The position numbers and the translations under genes are program-made. From Flavobacterium frigidimaris (GTDB lineage: Bacteria > Bacteroidota > Bacteroidia > Flavobacteriales > Flavobacteriaceae): DNA of 64,000 nt. Below, piece by piece: positions 36,436 to 45,377 of the stretch. The number at the start of each line of letters is the position of its first letter. Position 1 is the stretch's first letter. The notes beneath the pieces were generated by a model. That model was not told the DNA's origin. It saw only the letters and a list, made by a program, of their open reading frames with translations, and ran no database searches. Where the stretch lies: the NCBI GenBank assembly GCA_900129595.1, contig FQWG01000004.1, positions 310,001-374,000 on the forward strand, read 5' to 3'.

Positions 36436-39400
36436 CTAATTTTTTTTTAATACGATTATAGAATTATCCTCTGAAACAGATTCAAAACCAAGGTTAATTA
36501 TAGTGTTTTTTAAACCCGGACTATTTATTAAAATAACACAGAAAGTCATCGCAATAATTTTCTCAGGAGCATCTTTATAATTTTCATCAGAAATTAAAAC
36601 AGCATCATATTGATTTTCTAACGTCAGTTCGAGATTATCCAGATAAGATATTTTTCTCTTTTTAAGGAAATAATTCGTTTTAGCGACTTCACGTTTTTCT
36701 TCATCAGAATTGTATGAAACTATTTTTCGCTGTGGTTCCTGCAAGGTCAATAAAACGTCTAATTGCCCGTAATCATTTGACAAGTGCATTATTTTAGCTT
36801 TTGCCGAAATATGCTTATTTAGCTGATAATAAGTTTCTAAGTTATGTTGCAAATCATTTTTGACACTATTAATAATCTCAATTTCTTTGTAATCGTAACT
36901 ATGAATCAGCATTTTTTTGAAATATTCCGGGCCTTCTAATTCCTGACGCACTTTCTGGAATTCGGCTTTGAAATACGTACTTAACAGTTTTGTTCTTTCG
37001 GCATAATTTTTTCCGTAAGAAAGATTGTCCGGAGCAATTCTTTCTAAAATAGAAAGCGTAAGGTAACTGTGATGAATGACAAAATCGCCTTTCGGGATTG
37101 CTTCTGAAGCACCGTGAATCAAAACAGGAACAATGTCCAGATTAAATTCTTCCGCCAGATAAAAAGCACCTTTATGAAAACGCTTGATCTGATTACTCTC
37201 TGATCGTGTTCCTTCCGGAAAAATCATCAGCGAATAGCCTTCTTTTACTTTTTGGCGTAAATGTTCAACACCGCCTTCGATTCCTTCAGAAACCGGATAA
37301 AAACCAGCTTTTCTAACCGTACCGCCAAAAATAGGAGAGTTGTACACCCAGTCATTTACTAAAAATATAATTTTAGGACTCAACATTCCCATCGCCAGAA
37401 TATCGATAAAGGAAGAATGATTGGCAATAATTATCGCAGGTTTTTCGAAATGTTCGTTAAAGTTATTGATGACTTTTTTATGAATAAACGGATTCGAATA
37501 CAATACTGATTTCATGAATTTTGAAATGCAATAACGGAATGCTTTCATCTTTGTTTTCTCCTTTATCGGAAGAATGGGCATGATGGTGATGCTGAAAAGT
37601 GACATCAAAATACCGCCAAGTCCGTAATAGGTAAACGAAATAATACCGTGAATAAAAGTGCGCAGTACAAACGGCGCATTTCCTTTTTTAGCACGATTCG
37701 ATATAAATAATTTAAACAGAATAGGGTAGAAGATAAACGTAATAATCAGCGCAGCAAAAACCCCAATTAGGGAAACAGAAGAAATAGATCTCAAGGCCGG
37801 ATGACGTGCAAAAATCATGGCACCAATTCCTAAAATAGTCGTAATAACTGCCAGGATTATAGAAGTTCTGTAAATCGCGATTTCGTTTTTACCGGTGGTA
37901 TATTCTTTTTGAAGTGCACTTGTCATGAAGATACTAAAATCGACACCATGACCAAAAATCAGTGTACAGACAATCATGCTGAAAATATTCATCTGAATGC
38001 CAAAAATCCCCATAATTCCAGCCGTTACAATTCCGGTTAGCGCAATTGGGATACAACTTACGATGACCAGTTCTAATCTTCTGAAAAAGAAAAATAAAAT
38101 CAGAATTACAGCAACAAAAGAATAATTAACAAGCGAGTTAAAGTCGGTTTTCAGCGTACTGAAAAACGTTTCATTCATTTGCTGACGGTCAATTGCAATA
38201 ACATTATTTTTTGCTGAAGCCGATTTGACAAAAGCATCTCTTTGTTCCGGTGTAACTTTTACCAAAGTTGAAATGGTGAAGAAACCATTTTTTTCGGTTA
38301 CAAATTCTTTCAGTTGCAAAGCCTGAACTTTTAGAAAATCTTCTGCCGCAATAGGCTTGAATTTATAATCTAAATGATCATAGAAAGCCGAATATGTTGT
38401 GGGTTTAAATCCGAGTTTTGAACCTTCGGAAATTAATTCAGATTCTAAAAGTTGTTTTTTATTGGTGTCCCAAAACGAATTCCATTTGTCGATTTTTTGT
38501 TGTTGCTGTTTCTGCGAAAGCATAATTCCGCCAACAGAACTGAAATGTACTATTTTGTTCGTTTGTTTTTCTTTTGATAGATCAGCAAAAAGTTGAGAAT
38601 TGTTTTGTAAAACTTCCTCCATACTTTTTCCGTATGACGCCACGTAAATGGTTTTCTCCGTGAGACTGGTGCTTTCTTCGAGATCTTTTTCGGCCGCTTT
38701 GATTTCCTTTGGAACAAAATTCAATTGCGATAAATCATTATTGAAGCCCACATTATTATAAGTAAAACAACAAATGATGGTGATTAAAACACAAAATCCA
38801 ATCAGGAATTTATTGTTGTGAAACGAGAAATGAGCGAGTTTATCGATCCAGTTTTTCTTGTGATCAAAATTATTTTCTTTCGGTTTATACAAATGCGGTA
38901 CAATCAAAAGAGAGAAAAATGCCGAAGCCATAACAATTACAGCGGCAAAAATTCCTAAGTCGTTCAATGCATCAGATTTTACAAAAAGCAGACATAAAAA
39001 GGCTACGGCAGTTGTTGAACTACTCATGATTACAGGCATTGTAATGTCTTTGTACAACGTTTTTACGTCGCTGTTGTGTTTGTAATGCGTGAGAATATGT
39101 ATCGAATAATCGATTGTGATTCCTAATAAAATAGAACCAATTCCGAGAGAAATAGCAGAAATTTGCTCTTTGACAAAATATAAAAAGGCCACGGCAAATA
39201 AAGCGCCAAAAACCGTTGGAAGGAAAATGATTAACGGAATAAATATCTTTCGATAGAATAAAATCAAAATCAACATCAGCGTAATCATCGCAATTGTCGT
39301 GGTTAAGATAATGTCGCTTTTGATTTGACTCGCATTGGCAACCGCAATCAAAGCCGAACCAAAATAACTAATCGAGGTTTTGCCTTTGAATTTTGTATTT

Positions 39401-40116
39401 AAATTATCCTGAATCGATTTTAGATTATTGGCAAAAATGGTATTTTTCTCCGTTTCGCTAGAAGGAAGATTTGACGTAATAAAAAGCAACAGTTTCTTTT
39501 TGTCTTTGGTCATGACAAAACCATTGTTGAGCGTAAAATCGTCACCAATATTTAATTGCTGTAATTTTTTTAAAGCGATAAAAGAAATCCCTAACGGATC
39601 TTGCAGAATAAAATCTTTGGTTACAAATCCCGATGGAGAAATTATCGATTTGTAATTTCCCTGAACCGTTGCCGCAATACTGTCTTTTTGAAGCTTGTTC
39701 TGAATCGCAGCATAATCTTTATTCTCCAGAAAAAGCGGTAAATTATTGTAGACAAAATCTATGGTTTCCTGAATGTTTTCTTCATCAATTTTTCCCTGAA
39801 TTCCGGTAACGTAAGGTTTACAGGATTTGGCCACACTGTCTGAAAAAATAGTGGCCATTTCTTTTAAATCTTCTTCCGTTCCGTTTTTATCCAATTTGAA
39901 AATAACGGTGATTTTATCAGCAAAGTTGAGCTGTTTCAACACTTTTGCCGTAACATCTGCCTTATCGTTTGTTGGAATCAATTTGGTAATGTCTTCCTCA
40001 AACTTAATTTGTGAAGCAAAATATCCAAAAGCGAATAGCATCAAAATAGCCAATACCACCGATAATTTTTTTCGTCGGTTTACAAACAAGTGAATGGCGT
40101 AGAAGTATTGATGCAT
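36436..40116 (-). CDS. MMPL transporter fused to lysophospholipid acyltransferase and methyltransferase-like domain
   Basis: A 1226-aa three-part protein. Residues about 1-840 form an RND/MMPL exporter with two sets of six helices, each after a periplasmic domain. Residues about 870-1070 are a PlsC-type acyltransferase with NHSSFID (H900xxxxD905) and FPEGTRS (966-972). About 1080-1226 resembles a small SAM-methyltransferase fold, but its binding motif is hard to see. Proteins of this fused type are typical of aryl-polyene/flexirubin clusters. They are thought to carry the lipid-like product to the outer membrane and acylate a glycerolipid or the pigment. Stop and next start almost touch. Confidence 0.88.
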   Translation of the reverse strand: MHQYFYAIHLFVNRRKKLSVVLAILMLFAFGYFASQIKFEEDITKLIPTNDKADVTAKVLKQLNFADKITVIFKLDKNGTEEDLKEMATIFSDSVAKSCKPYVTGIQGKIDEENIQETIDFVYNNLPLFLENKDYAAIQNKLQKDSIAATVQGNYKSIISPSGFVTKDFILQDPLGISFIALKKLQQLNIGDDFTLNNGFVMTKDKKKLLLFITSNLPSSETEKNTIFANNLKSIQDNLNTKFKGKTSISYFGSALIAVANASQIKSDIILTTTIAMITLMLILILFYRKIFIPLIIFLPTVFGALFAVAFLYFVKEQISAISLGIGSILLGITIDYSIHILTHYKHNSDVKTLYKDITMPVIMSSSTTAVAFLCLLFVKSDALNDLGIFAAVIVMASAFFSLLIVPHLYKPKENNFDHKKNWIDKLAHFSFHNNKFLIGFCVLITIICCFTYNNVGFNNDLSQLNFVPKEIKAAEKDLEESTSLTEKTIYVASYGKSMEEVLQNNSQLFADLSKEKQTNKIVHFSSVGGIMLSQKQQQQKIDKWNSFWDTNKKQLLESELISEGSKLGFKPTTYSAFYDHLDYKFKPIAAEDFLKVQALQLKEFVTEKNGFFTISTLVKVTPEQRDAFVKSASAKNNVIAIDRQQMNETFFSTLKTDFNSLVNYSFVAVILILFFFFRRLELVIVSCIPIALTGIVTAGIMGIFGIQMNIFSMIVCTLIFGHGVDFSIFMTSALQKEYTTGKNEIAIYRTSIILAVITTILGIGAMIFARHPALRSISSVSLIGVFAALIITFIFYPILFKLFISNRAKKGNAPFVLRTFIHGIISFTYYGLGGILMSLFSITIMPILPIKEKTKMKAFRYCISKFMKSVLYSNPFIHKKVINNFNEHFEKPAIIIANHSSFIDILAMGMLSPKIIFLVNDWVYNSPIFGGTVRKAGFYPVSEGIEGGVEHLRQKVKEGYSLMIFPEGTRSESNQIKRFHKGAFYLAEEFNLDIVPVLIHGASEAIPKGDFVIHHSYLTLSILERIAPDNLSYGKNYAERTKLLSTYFKAEFQKVRQELEGPEYFKKMLIHSYDYKEIEIINSVKNDLQHNLETYYQLNKHISAKAKIMHLSNDYGQLDVLLTLQEPQRKIVSYNSDEEKREVAKTNYFLKKRKISYLDNLELTLENQYDAVLISDENYKDAPEKIIAMTFCVILINSPGLKNTIINLGFESVSEDNSIIVLKKN

Positions 40117-40142
40117 GGTTATTTTTTAATTTTTGTTGCCAC

Positions 40143-40160
40143 TCCCAATAGCTATCGGGA
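40143..40160. repeat. Short palindrome TCCCAATAGCTATCGGGA
   Basis: An 18-base near-palindrome centred on ATAGCTAT (one mismatch) between the glycosyltransferase and MMPL genes. I recall this type of element as common in Flavobacterium intergenic DNA; the copy number here cannot be counted from one window. Confidence 0.45.
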
Positions 40161-40186
40161 TAAAGGATTAAAATGATTTTTTTTTA

Positions 40187-40234
40187 GCCACAAATTTCAC
40201 AAATTAATTCGTGAAAATTTGTGAAATTCGTGGC
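40187..40234. repeat. Recurrent inverted repeat in the glycosyltransferase-MMPL gap
   Basis: GCCACAAATTTCACAAATT (40187-40205) pairs with AATTTGTGAAATTCGTGGC (40216-40234), one mismatch in 19. The core AATTCGTGAAAATT also occurs in the gap at 48928-49040, so it is a repeated intergenic element. Confidence 0.65.
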
Positions 40235-40286
40235 GAACTGACTCAGGATTTAAAATCAGTTTAATCGTTTAATCTGTGGCAAACTT

Positions 40287-41474
40287 TTACGTAATTTTTT
40301 TATTATTGTTAGAACTAAAAGCGGTTAAAAGTAAATAACTTATTAAGCCAAAAGTCAGTGCCAAAACGGATGCTAAAATAAGACTTCCCACGATATATTG
40401 TGTAGCATTTTTTTGAATATCATTAAGCGTTACCGAACTGTCTAAAATTAGAGGCGCATCATTGGAAACAAAGTAACTTCCCATTTTTAAAGAACCGTAA
40501 ATAACAAAAGGAATAAAAGGGGGAAAACTTACATTCGAGGCCAGATAAGCAATGACTTTATTGAGCCTAAACAAAGCTGCGAAAGTAAAAAGCAAAACAG
40601 TTTGAAATCCCCAAAACGGAGAAATTCCGATGAAAATACCCAAAGCAATTGCGGCTGATTTTTTAAAATTAGAATCAGAACTTTCTAAGATATCTTCAAG
40701 AAAGAATTTTTTAAAGCCTTTTTTTTTTGCTCTTCTAAAAAAATCTCTGGGTTTGATGTACAACAATGCATTGATAACCAAAACGGTGTTGAGAATGCTG
40801 ATTCGGGTAAAATCCTTAAACGGTCGGAAATGCGAAACGCGTTCTGCAGGATCATAGAGAATCTGAATCGGAATGTTTTTTACCACAATTCCTTTCCAGG
40901 CAGAACGGACAATAACTTCAATTTCGAATTCAAATTTATTGGTATAAAACTGCTTCGGAATCAATTGTAAAGGATACAATCGAAATCCGGATTGGGTATC
41001 GTCCAGCTTAATTCCGGTTTCAAACTTAAACCAGAAATTCGAAAATTTATTCCCAAAACTACTTTTCTTAGGTATATTTTCCTGTGTCATATTCCGACTT
41101 CCAATCAATAAAGAATTGGGTTCTTTTTGAATCTCAGCAATAAAATTGGGAATATCATCAGCAAAATGCTGACCATCAGAATCGATCGTGATGGCATATT
41201 CAAAGTTCATTTCAATTGCTTTTCTAAAACCATTTCGGAGCGCCCTTCCTTTTCCTAAATTTGCAGGATGATGAATTTGGGTAAGCTCCGAATATTGCTT
41301 TAAAATTTCATTGGTTGTATCTGTTGAACCATCATTGACAATAATGATATTGTGAGTAAAGTCTAAAATAGAATCCAGCACTTTTTTCAACGTTTTGTGA
41401 TTGTTGTACGTTGGTACAATAACACAAAAATGAGTTGAATTAAGTAATTCCTGCTGAGATAAAGTTGGTTGCAT
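40287..41474 (-). CDS. Family 2 glycosyltransferase fused to a DUF2062 membrane domain
   Basis: A 395-aa protein. The N-terminal part (about residues 14-235) is a GT-A glycosyltransferase with VPTYNNHKTLKKVLDSI, VNDGSTD and TIDSDGQH (the metal-binding DxD-like site). The C-terminal part (about 255-390) is DUF2062, with three or four membrane helices and the GIFIGISPFWGFQTV motif. This order is common in aryl-polyene and flexirubin clusters. It could glycosylate a lipid intermediate at the inner membrane; the sugar is unknown. A 19-base gap follows the upstream small secreted protein. Confidence 0.88.
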   Translation of the reverse strand: MQPTLSQQELLNSTHFCVIVPTYNNHKTLKKVLDSILDFTHNIIIVNDGSTDTTNEILKQYSELTQIHHPANLGKGRALRNGFRKAIEMNFEYAITIDSDGQHFADDIPNFIAEIQKEPNSLLIGSRNMTQENIPKKSSFGNKFSNFWFKFETGIKLDDTQSGFRLYPLQLIPKQFYTNKFEFEIEVIVRSAWKGIVVKNIPIQILYDPAERVSHFRPFKDFTRISILNTVLVINALLYIKPRDFFRRAKKKGFKKFFLEDILESSDSNFKKSAAIALGIFIGISPFWGFQTVLLFTFAALFRLNKVIAYLASNVSFPPFIPFVIYGSLKMGSYFVSNDAPLILDSSVTLNDIQKNATQYIVGSLILASVLALTFGLISYLLLTAFSSNNNKKIT

Positions 41475-41493
41475 TTGGGATTTTTTTCTTGAC

Positions 41494-41979
41494 CTACTTT
41501 ACAAATTGTTTCTCTTTTTCAGAGAAGCTTTTCGATTGTAAAACAAAGTCTTTCAGGTATTCTTTTAAAACACCACTTTGTTCAGCGTAATGATCAGTAA
41601 TAAACTTCTTGTCTTCTTTGATGTTCTTTTTATAACCGGTAATTCCGGGAACATCTTCCTGAATACTCAATCGAATCATTCTGATTTCAATATTTTTAGG
41701 ATCACTTTTTAACGTCGCTTCAAGAAGTTTAGCACCTTCTTTAAAACGCGAAATTTTGCTTCCTATCAGGTTTTCAAATTTAGAATCTACCAAAATGGAA
41801 GCTGCTTTATAAGCCACTAAAATTTTCTCATCGTTGTTTGAAATTCCGGAAAGTTTCTCTGTAAACTCTTTGGCATTTGATTCTGATTTTGCAACATCAG
41901 GATAGATTTTTCGGATCGTAGCCAAATCTGGTGTGTTGGCAAAATTTATCCATAGAAATAATGATAATAGTAATTTCAT
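41494..41979 (-). CDS. Small exported protein of the flexirubin cluster, function unknown
   Basis: A 161-aa protein with a short signal peptide (about residues 1-15, MKLLLSLFLWINFA) and a helical body that looks like one or two TPR-like units (EGAKLLEATLKSDPKNIEIRMIRLSIQ). It lies 2 bases after the hotdog dehydratase gene on the same mRNA. I do not recognise a named family. Confidence 0.7.
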   Translation of the reverse strand: MKLLLSLFLWINFANTPDLATIRKIYPDVAKSESNAKEFTEKLSGISNNDEKILVAYKAASILVDSKFENLIGSKISRFKEGAKLLEATLKSDPKNIEIRMIRLSIQEDVPGITGYKKNIKEDKKFITDHYAEQSGVLKEYLKDFVLQSKSFSEKEKQFVK

Positions 41980-41981
41980 AG

Positions 41982-42353
41982 TTATAGTTTTTTATACACA
42001 TTGCTTAATTTTAAAGCAACGGTGTCGTTAAAATATGTGGTGTTTTTCACCTTTACCAAATCATCTTCTGTGGTTGTTATGTCAAGTTCTAAACGCAATT
42101 CCGGATTTGTTTCCGGATTAATCAATGCCATGAATTTTACATTTGTAAGCGTTTGAATCATCAGCGTACTTTTAGTAATTGATTCTGTAAGTTCTTTGAT
42201 AATCTGAATCATGCAAACACCCGGCATGATTGGGTTTCCTGGAAAATGACCTTTAAAAACCTCATGATTGGCATTAACTAATATACGAATATTATATTTA
42301 GCATCTCCTGTTTTTTCTTCTGAAAGTACTTTATAAAAGTCTTTTAAAACCAT
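41982..42353 (-). CDS. FabZ/ApeP-like 3-hydroxyacyl-ACP dehydratase, flexirubin cluster
   Basis: A 123-aa hotdog-fold protein with the FabZ/FabA-type motif HFPGNPIMPGVCMIQIIKEL (about residues 36-55), which carries the catalytic His. The usual Glu on the following helix is replaced or shifted (QIIKELTE). It would dehydrate 3-hydroxyacyl-ACP to 2-enoyl-ACP, giving the conjugated double bonds. It is one of three such proteins in the cluster. Confidence 0.82.
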   Translation of the reverse strand: MVLKDFYKVLSEEKTGDAKYNIRILVNANHEVFKGHFPGNPIMPGVCMIQIIKELTESITKSTLMIQTLTNVKFMALINPETNPELRLELDITTTEDDLVKVKNTTYFNDTVALKLSNVYKKL

Positions 42354-42365
42354 ATTTGTATTTTT

Positions 42366-42556
42366 TTATTTCGTTTCAAAAGAGTAAGAAATCCCTATTT
42401 GAAAATTGATATTAGTATTATAATCACCAAACAAGTAATGACTATTAGAATTATTATGATAGTAATCGCTGTCTAAAACATCTAAAAAACCTTTTTTAAA
42501 TCTAAATTCAATTGCAAGACCTGAAGGCATTCGATAAGCAATACCTGTTGTCCGTT
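42366..42556 (-). pseudogene. 3' fragment of an outer-membrane beta-barrel protein gene
   Basis: In the frame offset from the preceding deacetylase, about 60 codons read as the C-terminus of a beta-barrel protein: GIAYRMPSGLAIEFRF, a Asp/Asn/His-rich turn, then NINFQIGISYSFETK before TAA at 42366. Alternating hydrophobic residues and aromatic end strands are typical of porin-like proteins. No start or upstream part exists; its upstream boundary coincides with the point where the deacetylase loses homology. Together they mark a deletion that joined two neighbouring genes. Confidence 0.7.
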
Positions 42557-42907
42557 AGCAATAATTTGTTTTAGGATTTCAGGATGCGCTTCAATATTTT
42601 TTCCGATGCAAAAGAAAGTCGCTTTTACGTCGTGTTTTTTTAATAATTCTAAAACTTCTAAAGTAAAAACAGTTGGTCCGTCATCGAAAGTGATAGCGAT
42701 TTTTTTCTCCGTTTCCAACGGATTATTACAAAATGCTTTGACATGATAATCAGAAGATATTCGGGAAGAACCAACAGCGTTTATTCCCAGCCAAATCAAA
42801 ACAATTGCGATATACCATGCCCAGCTAATTGCTGTATAAAAGTTCAGAAGAACCAGTAAAAGCAATAAAAAGAGAAAGAATAACGAAATGTTTTTATGCG
42901 TTATCAT
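42482..42907 (-). pseudogene. 3'-truncated polysaccharide deacetylase
   Basis: A 141-aa frame with two N-terminal membrane helices (about residues 8-46) and the start of a NodB-type deacetylase domain: IAITFDDGP (about 71-79) with the metal-binding Asp pair, then TFFCIGKNIEAHPEILKQIIANGQ. Exactly where the family has GNHSYSH (metal-binding His pair), the frame passes into unrelated QVLLIECLQ and ends. About 60% of the domain is missing, so the enzyme is inactive. Its ATG overlaps the stop of the upstream ketosynthase-like gene. Confidence 0.8.
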
Positions 42908-43965
42908 TTTGTGATCAAAGTAAAACTATGATTTTTTCCATTCAATTGATTGTACAATAAAATGGTATTATAAGTTGGTTTTTCAACCGAATTTACTTTT
43001 ATGATTTCGGGAAGTTCCTGTGTTTTAATAATTTTTGCTGCCATCCATAAAGCAAAAGCAGAAGCAGTATCGTACTCACCGCTCAAATGTTTGTAATACA
43101 ATTGAGGTGTTGCTGCAAAAGCATTTTCAGCAAGATTTTTATAATAGTTTTCGAAATCTATATTTCCGTCAAAACCTAAAACTAAAGCATCAACATCGGA
43201 AATCTCTAAATTATTTGATTTCAGAAATGATTTAATTTCGGCTTCAATTTCGTTTTCTTCGAGGGTATTTATAATGGCAATATCCAGAACTTCGGCATAA
43301 GTTGTGTCTTTTCTTTCATTTTCTAAAACAAAAAAACTGGCTCCTTCGCCATAAACAGCACCGCTTGTAGTAGAAGTCAAAACATCATAAGGCGCTTTAT
43401 CGTCTTCTTTTATACGACCGGAAAGTTTAAAAAGTGCGGTTGTATAATCACCATTTTCGTCAACTCCACCAATTAAAACTGATTGGGCTTCTTCTTCCTC
43501 GATTTGCATTTTAGCATCTAAAAGTGCCGATTCAAAAGAAACAGCGCCATTTACATACGTAAAATTATAACCTTTGCATTGCTGCAACAAGGCGATTTGC
43601 GCACCAACGGTATTGTGAGTCGACTGAATAAAAGAAGTTGGTGTTAAAAACTCTTCGTTATTATCCAGGATACTTTTCAGGAATTTTTCAGAATCTTCGA
43701 TGCATCCTAAACCGGTTCCGGTAATGATAGCATCTACTTTTTCGACATTGGCATCTTTCATGGCTAAAGCCGAAGCAACGATTCCGTTTTTTACGCCTTT
43801 CGCCATTCTTCTGCTGGCGGCTGGTGAAATGTATTCTTTGTAAACGGGCGGAACGATTGCCAGTACATTTTGATCATGATTGACAATAGCTTCTTCTAAA
43901 AAAACAGTATCAAATGTTTTTTGAGTCGAAATACAGCCTACTCCATTTATATATGTTTTTTTCAT
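42904..43965 (-). CDS. Ketosynthase-like protein lacking catalytic residues (chain-length-factor type)
   Basis: A 353-aa thiolase-fold protein of the FabF group. The nucleophile position that reads TACSS in active enzymes reads NGAVS (Cys replaced by Ala). Both catalytic histidines are absent as well (VLGFDGN for VHGTAT; HLSGEYDTAS for TGHTLAAA). Loss of the triad with retained fold is the mark of a chain-length factor, as in ApeC-type partners of aryl-polyene ketosynthases. It probably pairs with the intact ketosynthase just upstream (44047-45243) to set polyene length. Confidence 0.85.
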   Translation of the reverse strand: MKKTYINGVGCISTQKTFDTVFLEEAIVNHDQNVLAIVPPVYKEYISPAASRRMAKGVKNGIVASALAMKDANVEKVDAIITGTGLGCIEDSEKFLKSILDNNEEFLTPTSFIQSTHNTVGAQIALLQQCKGYNFTYVNGAVSFESALLDAKMQIEEEEAQSVLIGGVDENGDYTTALFKLSGRIKEDDKAPYDVLTSTTSGAVYGEGASFFVLENERKDTTYAEVLDIAIINTLEENEIEAEIKSFLKSNNLEISDVDALVLGFDGNIDFENYYKNLAENAFAATPQLYYKHLSGEYDTASAFALWMAAKIIKTQELPEIIKVNSVEKPTYNTILLYNQLNGKNHSFTLITK

Positions 43966-44046
43966 GCGAAGATTAAATTTGTTGTTTTAAAGGAACATGG
44001 AATCGTCATTATTAATTTATTTTTTATTGGAATCATGACGATTTCA

Positions 44047-45243
44047 TTAGCTTTTTGAAAATATAAGGGTGGAACAATTTCCTCCAAAACCAAAAGAGTT
44101 GGATAAAACGTGTTCGATATTTTTATTTTTTAACGAAGTCTGAGGCTGCAAATCAAATTCTTCCATTTGATTTTCGAAATTCAAATTCGGATACACCACA
44201 TTATTCTGAATCGCCAAAACGCTGTAAACCGCTTCAATTGCTGCTGCCGCGGCCAAAGTATGTCCGGTAAAGGGTTTTGTAGAACTAAAATCAGGCACTT
44301 TTTCGTCCTGATAGATTCTCTTTAAAGCTCTTCCTTCAGATAAATCGTTGTTGGGAGTTGCTGTTCCGTGTACGTTGATATAATCGATTTCAGAAGGTTT
44401 TAAACCCGAAACTTCAAATGCTTTTTTCATTGCCAAATAAGCACCATCTCCATTTTCTGAAGAAGCAGTCTGGTGAAAAGCGTCATTTGCATTTCCGTAA
44501 CCCGAAACTCTTGCCAGCACTTTTTTGTTTTGTTTTGCCACAACTTCATCTGATTCTAAAACCAAATATGCTGCAGCTTCGCCCAGGTTTAAGCCTTTTC
44601 GTTCATTGTCAAAAGGTTTGTTGTAATCGTCTGATAAAATCATCAAAGTCTTGAATCCGTTAATCGTAAATTTTGCCAAACCATCGGCTCCGCCCACAAT
44701 AACACGATCTAATTTTCCGGTTTTTATCAGTCTTGCACCCAGCATAATCGCGTTTGCTGCAGACGAACAAGCCGTACTAATAGTCGTAACGATTCCTTTT
44801 AGTCCCAGTTCTTCTGCAATTTTCTCCGCCACATCACCGCCATCATGGCAAGTAATGTATTTAACCAATTCAGGATGTGTGAAATAATCGTAATAATGTC
44901 TTTCAGTCATGTCCATTCCGCCCACGCTTGTAGCCGAAATAAGTCCGGTTCTGAATTCGTTTATCGATGTAATTCCGGCATTTTCAACAGCTTGTTTTGC
45001 TGCCAAAGTACCGATCATTGCTGTTCTCGAAAAGTTATTATCTTCAGTAAGGTTCAATTCTTTAACTAATTCTTCATTGGTTTTTTTGATTTCTCCCACC
45101 TTAATAACATCCGCATGAACTGTCGAAATATTTGTGATACGGGAAATGCCAATTTTATTTTCGATCAACGAAATATAATTTTCTTCGACTGAATTTCCAA
45201 TCGAAGAGATAATTCCCATTCCGGTTATTGCAACACCTTTCAT
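44047..45243 (-). CDS. Beta-ketoacyl-ACP synthase II-type, flexirubin polyene elongation
   Basis: A 398-aa FabF-like ketosynthase with a complete triad: Cys159 in STACSS, His292 in VHGTATP, His328 in FTGHTLAAA. It condenses malonyl-ACP with the growing aryl-polyene acyl chain. The neighbouring gene encodes its likely inactive partner and an ACP lies upstream. The 134-base gap before it carries strong direct and inverted repeats. Confidence 0.9.
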   Translation of the reverse strand: MKGVAITGMGIISSIGNSVEENYISLIENKIGISRITNISTVHADVIKVGEIKKTNEELVKELNLTEDNNFSRTAMIGTLAAKQAVENAGITSINEFRTGLISATSVGGMDMTERHYYDYFTHPELVKYITCHDGGDVAEKIAEELGLKGIVTTISTACSSAANAIMLGARLIKTGKLDRVIVGGADGLAKFTINGFKTLMILSDDYNKPFDNERKGLNLGEAAAYLVLESDEVVAKQNKKVLARVSGYGNANDAFHQTASSENGDGAYLAMKKAFEVSGLKPSEIDYINVHGTATPNNDLSEGRALKRIYQDEKVPDFSSTKPFTGHTLAAAAAIEAVYSVLAIQNNVVYPNLNFENQMEEFDLQPQTSLKNKNIEHVLSNSFGFGGNCSTLIFSKS

Positions 45244-45245
45244 TG

Positions 45246-45371
45246 TAGACTTGCTTAGATTATTAGATTTTTAGACTTGCTTAGATTATTAGATAGTAGA
45301 CTTCTTAGATTTTGTAATTTCCAGATTTAGACATTTTTGTCTAAGTTGTCTAAAAATCTAAGCAAGTCTAA
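45246..45371. repeat. Direct and inverted repeats between the ACP and ketosynthase genes
   Basis: Two copies of a 23-base unit beginning TAGACTTGCTTAGATT (45246 and 45272, period 26) and a third partial copy at 45297. Right arms are GTCTAAAAATCTAA (45348-45361), matching 45263-45276, and AATCTAAGCAAGTCTAA (45355-45371), matching 45271-45287. A small hairpin TTAGACA/TGTCTAA lies inside (45327-45344). Alternative stems are possible. Confidence 0.8.
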
Positions 45372-45377
45372 GCAGTC

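Noticed and set aside
40630..40857. Plus-strand frame inside the glycosyltransferase gene
   Set aside because: It is the antisense shadow of the DUF2062 and linker coding sequence, without its own signals.
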